From: Actinomycetospora cinnamomea
GTDB lineage: Bacteria; Actinomycetota; Actinomycetes; Mycobacteriales; Pseudonocardiaceae
Length of the DNA: 64,000 nucleotides
Reading direction: 5' to 3'
NCBI RefSeq assembly: GCF_003096675.1
Contig: NZ_QEKW01000005.1
Location: 186,001 to 250,000 of the forward strand
The position numbers were made by a program, and so were the translations under genes. Within the stretch, counting starts at the first letter, position 1; each line of letters begins with the position of its first letter. Shown in pieces: positions 60,001 to 64,000 of this stretch. The notes beneath the pieces were generated by a model. That model saw only the letters and a program-made list of their open reading frames with translations. It made no database searches and was not told the origin of the DNA.

Positions 60001-61899
60001 CCCGCGCCCGGGCAGCGGCTTCAGCGCAGGGCAGGGCGTGCCGTCGGGAAGGGGCGTCGCGCCGTCCACGACCGTGTCGAAGCTGCGCCACAGCCCCCAC
60101 ATGCCGTGGTGGAAGTGGGGGTAGAGGTGGCAGTGCCAGATGATGTCGCCGAACGAGTGCTGGCGGCTGCCGGACCCGTAGAGCGGGTCGATCGTGAACC
60201 CGGCCTGGGGACCGATGGAGATGGAGTCGAGCAGCTGCGAGCCGCGCTCCGCGCCCGGGCGCCACGCGCTCGGGGCGGCGGTGTCGGTCGGGATCGCATG
60301 CCACTGGTGGACGTGCAGGTGGAAGACGTGGGTCTCCTTGACGCCGGCATGCACCAGCCGCACCCGGCAGGGGTCGCCGCGGTAGGCCCGCAGGATCGGT
60401 GTCGCGGGGTCGCCGAAGAGCCAGGAGCTGTGGTGCTGCTCCTCGCCGGCCACCCGCTCGATCCACGTGCCGTCGGAGCGCCGCCCGATCCAGAACTCCT
60501 CGGCGAGCGTGTGGGGGTCGATCGCGCGCTTCACCGCCCGCAGGTCGTGGGGACTCGAGGAGGGCGTCGTGCCGGGGATCGCCGCGCTGCCGGTCCTCCG
60601 GGTCTGGTCCGCGTACTCCCGCATCCGGTGCGGGAGGCGGTTCGGCATCGGCTCGGCGCGATACGACAGCGGCATCACGGTGTGCTCGCCGCCTCCGATG
60701 TGCAGCGCGCTGTGCACCTCGGGCTCGTCGTGGATGAAGATCGTGAACTCGCGGTGCGGGCGCCAGCGCTCGCCGTCGGTCGCGAGGTCGACGTACTCCT
60801 CGGTGGCGGCCTGACCGCTCCTCCGGTGGATGTCCACGTCGAGGGCGCAGCCCAGGTCGGAGTCGGTGACGTCGTCGCCGGTCACCGGGTCGTGCCAGGT
60901 GGCCTGCTCGGGCTCGACGAGCAGCACGCCGAAGAGGCCGTGGGCGTTCGTCCCGTCCTGGGTGCCGCGGACGTCGGCGAGGTCGTTGAGCGGCCACACG
61001 CCCTCGGTGTCAGCCTTCCACCGGTAGGTGATCGTCCGACCTGTCGCTGCCGTCGTGTCGGGGTTGGCGCCCACGTGTGCGCCGTCGGCCTCGCGCACGC
61101 CGCCGACGAGCCCGGCGCCCTGACGGTGGAGGCCCACCCGCCGTCCCCGCACCTCGTTCCGGAGGGTCACCTCGACCGTCTCCCCGGCGCGGGCGCGCAG
61201 GACGAGTGGACGTGCCGCCGGGAGTGGGCGCAGGGGGTTGACGCGGTTGTACGAGGTCGCCCGCGCACCGACGGAGGGGATGACGTCGTTGAGGGCGAGC
61301 TGCTCGAGCTGCGGCCGGGTGAGGCCGGTCTCCCGCAGGAGCCGGGGAAGCTCGCCGAGCCACTCCTTGTGGATGCCGGCAAGGCGCTGCGCGATCGCGT
61401 CCTCGAGGACGGAACGGGCGGACCCCCACCGCCAGCGCCAGCGCCGGCGGACCTCCGGATCACGGTGGACCTCGTCGATCTCGCCGCCGGTGAGCTCGTC
61501 GAGGATCGACGTCAGCTCGTTCACCGTCGTCCGGTAGTGCTGCTCGATCTCGCGGCGTCCGGGCCGGATGGACGGGTCGGGGGCCTCCTCGGCCGCGTCG
61601 GCGGCGATCACCTCGCCGCGATGCACCAGGAGGTCGGCGTGGGCGGCGAGCGTGGTCCGCAGGAGCCGCTCCATCTCCTCGTAGCGGTCGAGGCCGTCGA
61701 GCAGCATGGTGATCAGCTGCCGCCGCCGGTGCGCCTCGGGGAGCCACTCATCGTCGCGCCGCCACTGGTCGCGCACCCAGCGCAGGAGCGGGACGACGCT
61801 GCTCGGCGCGTAGAGCAGACCGTTGCGGTCGTGGTCGCCGTCGTGGGTGTAGACGATCGGGAACTCGAGCGCCGTGACGTCGTAGGAGCGGACGGACAT
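57067..61899 (-). CDS. Giant multicopper oxidase, MnxG-like
   Basis: 1610 aa from the ATG at 61899; no signal peptide. The N-terminus VTALEFPIVYTHDGDHDRNGLLY resembles the MnxG type of Mn(II) oxidase. Residues 10-230 contain a helical insertion. Several cupredoxin-like domains follow. HVFHLHVHQWH is near 522-533 and HCHLYPHFHHGMWG near 586-600, both fully equipped. GWHDHHGHFY is near 748, GLHVHLVKFD near 820, FFHDHLLANYRQKRGLF near 880. Further weaker pairs are THGLRW (about 1075), LHDMADIRNHRHHGLVGALVV (about 1410) and HTFTAHGQQW (about 1540). The motif order is permuted. Oxidation of Mn(II), Fe(II) or phenols is possible; substrate unproven. Confidence 0.8.
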   Translation of the reverse strand: MSVRSYDVTALEFPIVYTHDGDHDRNGLLYAPSSVVPLLRWVRDQWRRDDEWLPEAHRRRQLITMLLDGLDRYEEMERLLRTTLAAHADLLVHRGEVIAADAAEEAPDPSIRPGRREIEQHYRTTVNELTSILDELTGGEIDEVHRDPEVRRRWRWRWGSARSVLEDAIAQRLAGIHKEWLGELPRLLRETGLTRPQLEQLALNDVIPSVGARATSYNRVNPLRPLPAARPLVLRARAGETVEVTLRNEVRGRRVGLHRQGAGLVGGVREADGAHVGANPDTTAATGRTITYRWKADTEGVWPLNDLADVRGTQDGTNAHGLFGVLLVEPEQATWHDPVTGDDVTDSDLGCALDVDIHRRSGQAATEEYVDLATDGERWRPHREFTIFIHDEPEVHSALHIGGGEHTVMPLSYRAEPMPNRLPHRMREYADQTRRTGSAAIPGTTPSSSPHDLRAVKRAIDPHTLAEEFWIGRRSDGTWIERVAGEEQHHSSWLFGDPATPILRAYRGDPCRVRLVHAGVKETHVFHLHVHQWHAIPTDTAAPSAWRPGAERGSQLLDSISIGPQAGFTIDPLYGSGSRQHSFGDIIWHCHLYPHFHHGMWGLWRSFDTVVDGATPLPDGTPCPALKPLPGRGPEDAPRPGHPAFPLPAGRRVGFPWFVDAAVPQKAPPPPAAAPGQVGGRRRLLELPPASAAETAAFAPGAAQRPGAPFVALDTQARTWNATAGVPAANRVISYDVDVAEEQITYNRIGWHDHHGHFYALRGVSTVVNGRRTEHPLPVDRDPREPFFVRANHGDVVELRLHNELGTIGADHFDLTQLPVECGLHVHLVKFDVLAADGSSTGWNYLSGASCREAVPGVGDVPLPANVSLHRWVVDEEFGPCFFHDHLLANYRQKRGLFAALIAEPPGATWAPGPPLVRALPRADEVDDGDDEFDESALGNSPGGVAWSGTSAVVTPRRESAIGAFREACLGMGDFVPLYDREERPLNPPGELGGDDDPGTMAVNHRCAPLTARGPDPSAWFATDHGRRRRADRPEPGHAGELTRSSWLRDPETPIIPTYPGERLRIRLIQGSHEEQHSFVTHGLRWRREWQKTASTLVNQQTLGISEAFTLDVNGDGTSPYGVGDHLWRFSAMDDLWLGCWGLVRVLVPGSALPRLDTDEALSEPLERPGPGERYRWFTVRARRVEHEYDGRRLTDPYGLVYEVLAHGETTRGDEREDEREDADGTGSPFAPPEVRERGAEPVAHPWVEGDWRVGPEPPDDAPEPLVLRCRPGEWVRVCLVNEVRLPRDGFEARDGWTGRYEDPLLPRFGPEPHPPALPLDENRRTVSPRVSLHPALLRYDVVADDGAHVGANRDSTVRPLPLEDDHGHGPDDGAVADHDGHGHDRQNWRCYWWYADPELGKGVGQVCFLHDMADIRNHRHHGLVGALVVEPEGWVPDDWTGTRTTVRRPHGEHGESANEQVLFWQDGLRHYAYGDLTSPVADVEPGDDPEDAGQKGINYRCRPVHPRTRLHDIPPTPMWEARQGDTLWLRLVGACDKPRNHTFTAHGQQWAMGPWLGGTSPQIGGLSGLTADVVHDIAMAAGHPGDHAYRSGAFRWAVTQGMWGFVRVH

Positions 61900-61922
61900 G
61901 GGGGCCTCCGACGGGTACGGCG

Positions 61923-62714
61923 TCAGGCGCCGAGGAGCGGGTGGACCAGAGCGGGTGGAAGGAAGCCGGCGAGCAGCGCCGTGCCGAGCAGGAGGAGGAC
62001 GACGCCGGTGGTCCGGGCGATCACGTGCGCCCTGGGGACGAGGCGTTCGGCCGCCATGACGGCGGTCAGCACGACCATCACGGGCAGCGCGAGCGCCCCC
62101 GTGCCGAGGCAGAGGAGCATCAGCGCCCAGCAGCAGCCGACGCAGGAGACGCCGTAGGCGCTCGCCACCGTGGCGGCGTCGAGTGTCGGACTGCGACGCC
62201 CCCAGAAACGCAGGGCGAACCATCGCGGCGTCCGGCAGGCGGTCAGGCAGGCGTTCTTGACCGGGGTGAACTGGTAGGCGCCGGCGAGGACCACGAGGCC
62301 TCCGGCGACCCGCAGGTGCGTCGCGGGCGCGACCGAGCCGGAGAGCACGGTCTCGATCACGAAGCCGCCGGTGACGAGCACGACCCCCACGGCGAGCCAC
62401 ACCCCGACGAACGCGGCGAGGGCCACGGCGAGACGCCACGCCACGTGGCCTCGTCGGCTCAGCAGCGCCCGGAGCAGACCGACGAGGGGAAGGGCGGGCG
62501 GCAGCATCATCGCCAGGACCATGAGCGCCCACCCCGCGAGGGTCGTCAGCAGGGCGGCGACGTCCGCGGGCGCGTCGGCGTGGTGCGCGTGCGGTGTCCC
62601 GCCGGTATGGCTGACGACGACCCCGACCCAGGCGGCCGCGGCGACACCGAGCACGGCCGTGGTGACGGAGGGCGTCGGGGCCCGGCGAGTCCGGCGTGGG
62701 GCCAGGACCGACAT
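61923..62714 (-). CDS. DUF2182 family membrane protein
   Basis: 263 aa from the ATG at 62714. Seven or so hydrophobic helices. LMVLAMMLPPALPLVGLLRALL and LAGAYQFTPVKNACLTACRTPRWFALRFWG are the family signatures, followed by VSCVGCCWALMLLCLGTGAL with three more cysteines. The HTGGTPHAHHADAP loop near the start is His-rich. Cysteine and histidine clusters suggest metal contact, but no biochemical role is established. It lies 23 bp from the oxidase gene and 15 bp from DUF1326 on the same strand. Confidence 0.85.
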   Translation of the reverse strand: MSVLAPRRTRRAPTPSVTTAVLGVAAAAWVGVVVSHTGGTPHAHHADAPADVAALLTTLAGWALMVLAMMLPPALPLVGLLRALLSRRGHVAWRLAVALAAFVGVWLAVGVVLVTGGFVIETVLSGSVAPATHLRVAGGLVVLAGAYQFTPVKNACLTACRTPRWFALRFWGRRSPTLDAATVASAYGVSCVGCCWALMLLCLGTGALALPVMVVLTAVMAAERLVPRAHVIARTTGVVLLLLGTALLAGFLPPALVHPLLGA

Positions 62715-62728
62715 CGGACGTCCGCCTG

Positions 62729-63397
62729 TCAGCCGGAGGCGCTGTTGCGCGGATGGCGGTAGTGGAACTCGCCGCACATCCCCGACCGCGCCCGTGCCTC
62801 GATGTACCCGCCGCCGCGCAGGGCTGGGACCGCGAGGCTGATCGACTCACTGCGCTGGGCCACGGATTCGTTCTTGATCTGCAGCTCGTGATGAAGTGCT
62901 GAATGGTTCAGGGTGAGTGGGTGCGACTCTTCCTCGAACGTGATCGGCGTGCCCTCGGCGTGCACCGTCGCGCACTCGTCGTTGCCCACCCTGACGGTCC
63001 AGGAACCATTCTTCTGTTCGATCGTGATGGGCTGATCGAAAATTGTCTCGAGGACGATGCCGTTGACGGTCGACAGAGCGGCGAGGGGATCCTCGCGGGC
63101 GGCGAGGCCCTCCTCGTCGGGGGCGAACGCGGCTTCCAGGACCCGCTGCTGTGCGGCTTCATCGGCGTCGACGTGCAGGACCGTCGTGGCGCCGCGATCG
63201 CGCCGCCCGCTTCCGTGGCTGGTGACGGCGACGACCCTGGTGCCCGCCACCCCGACACCGTCGATCTCGCCGCGGGTCAGGTCCCAGGCGACGAGGCCCG
63301 TGCAATGGCCTTCGTCCGGCTGGTCGTCGACCCAGCACGGGCACAGTTCGAAACAGTCGCAGGCCTCGATGAAAAGACCCTCGAAATCGTAGTTCAC
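62729..63397 (-). CDS. DUF1326 family protein
   Basis: 222 aa. It begins MNYDFEGLFIEACDCFELCPCWVDDQPDEGHC, a cluster of five cysteines (CDCxxxCPC) that defines the family. LVAWDLTRGEIDGVGVAGTRVVAV follows, and the C-terminal part HSALHHELQIKNES contains adjacent His residues. DUF1326 and DUF2182 genes commonly sit side by side; a metal-handling pair is an inference. Probably the first gene of the DUF1326-DUF2182-oxidase transcription unit. The 222 bases upstream (63398-63619) contain no gene and likely hold its promoter. Confidence 0.85.
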   Translation of the reverse strand: MNYDFEGLFIEACDCFELCPCWVDDQPDEGHCTGLVAWDLTRGEIDGVGVAGTRVVAVTSHGSGRRDRGATTVLHVDADEAAQQRVLEAAFAPDEEGLAAREDPLAALSTVNGIVLETIFDQPITIEQKNGSWTVRVGNDECATVHAEGTPITFEEESHPLTLNHSALHHELQIKNESVAQRSESISLAVPALRGGGYIEARARSGMCGEFHYRHPRNSASG

Positions 63398-63619
63398 GCG
63401 TCGACCCCCCGGAGCCGATCGGACAATGCCTGACCGTCGACGACGTGACGATTGTGGCGCGCGGGAAGTGAGTGGTTCCAGGCGCCGATCGGGGGACTAT
63501 TCCGAGAATTGCCAGATCAATGTCGCATCGCGTACGCGATCTGTTTCCGCGCGTGACGGGCCCTCACCGGGACCGCTTGTTCGGGCACGCATCGGACAGG
63601 TCGTCGCGGACACACGAAA

Positions 63620-63655
63620 GGGCACCTCCGCTCGAGGGATCGAGCGGAGGTGCCC
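63620..63655. terminator. Perfect 16-bp hairpin after the fadB-type gene
   Basis: GGGCACCTCCGCTCGA (63620-63635) pairs exactly with 63640-63655 around GGGA; on the minus strand CTTTCGTG follows. It lies 33 bases beyond the stop of the partial gene and terminates it. Confidence 0.85.
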
Positions 63656-63688
63656 TCGGTCGGGACGGGCCGGGCTACGCCACCACGC

Positions 63689-64000
63689 TCACTCTCCTCG
63701 CAGCGACTCGCCCTTCTCGGCCTTCTCCACCAGCGAGGCCGGCGGCTGGAAGCGGTCGCCGTAGGCCTTGGCGAGGATGCGGGCACGCTCGACGAACCCG
63801 GGCAGGCCGCCGGGGTAGCCGTCGATGTACTGGGCCACGCCGCCGGTCCAGGCCGGGAAGCCGATACCCATGATCGAGCCGATGTTCGCGTCGGCGATGG
63901 TGTGCAGGACACCCTCGTCGAAGCACTTCACGGTCTCGAGGGCCTCGGCGAAGAGCATGCGCTCCTGCATGTCCTCGAAGGGCAGGTCGCCCCGGGCCGC
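63689..64000 (-). CDS. 3-hydroxyacyl-CoA dehydrogenase/enoyl-CoA hydratase C-terminus (partial)
   Basis: Last 103 codons of a FadB/FadJ-type fatty-acid oxidation protein; the gene continues past the window edge without a break. QERMLFAEALETVKCFDEGVLHTIADANIGSIMGIGFPAWTGGVAQYIDGYPGGLPGFVERARILAKAYGDRF (in pieces) is the terminal helical domain of the multifunctional enzyme. It acts in beta-oxidation, oxidising 3-hydroxyacyl-CoA with NAD+. Confidence 0.88.
   Translation of the reverse strand, partial: AARGDLPFEDMQERMLFAEALETVKCFDEGVLHTIADANIGSIMGIGFPAWTGGVAQYIDGYPGGLPGFVERARILAKAYGDRFQPPASLVEKAEKGESLRGE

Noticed and set aside
58279-62157. 1292-codon plus-strand open frame opposite the giant oxidase
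   Set aside because: Product is Arg/Gly/Val-rich without family features; the minus-strand copper motifs prove the other strand is coding.
61900-62850. Possible 317-residue N-terminal extension of the giant oxidase (same open frame)
   Set aside because: The extra residues are Arg/Gly/Pro-rich and overlap the clearly coding DUF2182 gene; the ATG at 61899 begins conserved sequence.

Overview
The window is GC-rich (about 70% or more by eye) and codes densely on both strands, with GTG and TTG starts and many stop/start overlaps. Several genes point to an actinomycete, probably of the Pseudonocardiaceae: a 14-gene menaquinone-type nuo operon, a DprE2-like arabinan-wall reductase, a mycothiol-enzyme remnant, a class F sortase and fused KorA/KorB. 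The taxon is inferred from gene content, not from a database search.

Layout. 0.1-19.0 kb: a geranylgeranyl-reductase-family gene (menaquinone tail reduction), nuoA to nuoN, and a polyprenyl diphosphate synthase. Complex I is thus flanked by genes for its own quinone. 19.0-33.0 kb: rarD, an MBL-fold hydrolase, korB-korA, an enoyl-CoA hydratase, a hotdog thioesterase, htpX, a secreted protein next to a class F sortase, small VOC/GNAT/Clp-N genes, a type II NADH dehydrogenase and yajQ. 33.04-46.65 kb: a tRNA-Tyr gene carrying an integrated element of about 13.5 kb. Its ends are a 20-bp repeat covering the anticodon arm, and the displaced original tRNA 3' half lies at the far end. 46.65-64.0 kb: DUF4188, a broken mycothiol-enzyme gene, a MEDS/HATPase regulator, a degenerate PII-like protein, DprE2-like, an aldo/keto reductase, an XRE regulator, an alpha/beta hydrolase, DUF2254, a CaiB-type CoA transferase, a CapA-like lipoprotein, a 1610-residue multicopper oxidase with DUF2182 and DUF1326 genes, and the 3' end of a fadB-type gene.

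The element carries a replication module (TOPRIM protein, RepA-like ATPase followed by an iteron-like repeat cluster), several small DNA-binding-type proteins, a CTHGG zinc-motif protein resembling phage small-terminase proteins, a serine recombinase translationally coupled to a tyrosine integrase, and a DNA methyltransferase fused to an Mrr-like nuclease domain. No conjugation (FtsK/Tra), capsid, portal or large-terminase gene is visible. It looks like a small integrative replicon or phage satellite rather than a complete AICE or prophage.

The most unusual host locus is the giant multicopper oxidase. Its copper motifs occur in permuted order, as in the MnxG type of Mn(II) oxidase, and it sits with two small cysteine-rich protein families. 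Two families of perfect or near-perfect palindromes recur at gene ends and probably act as terminators.
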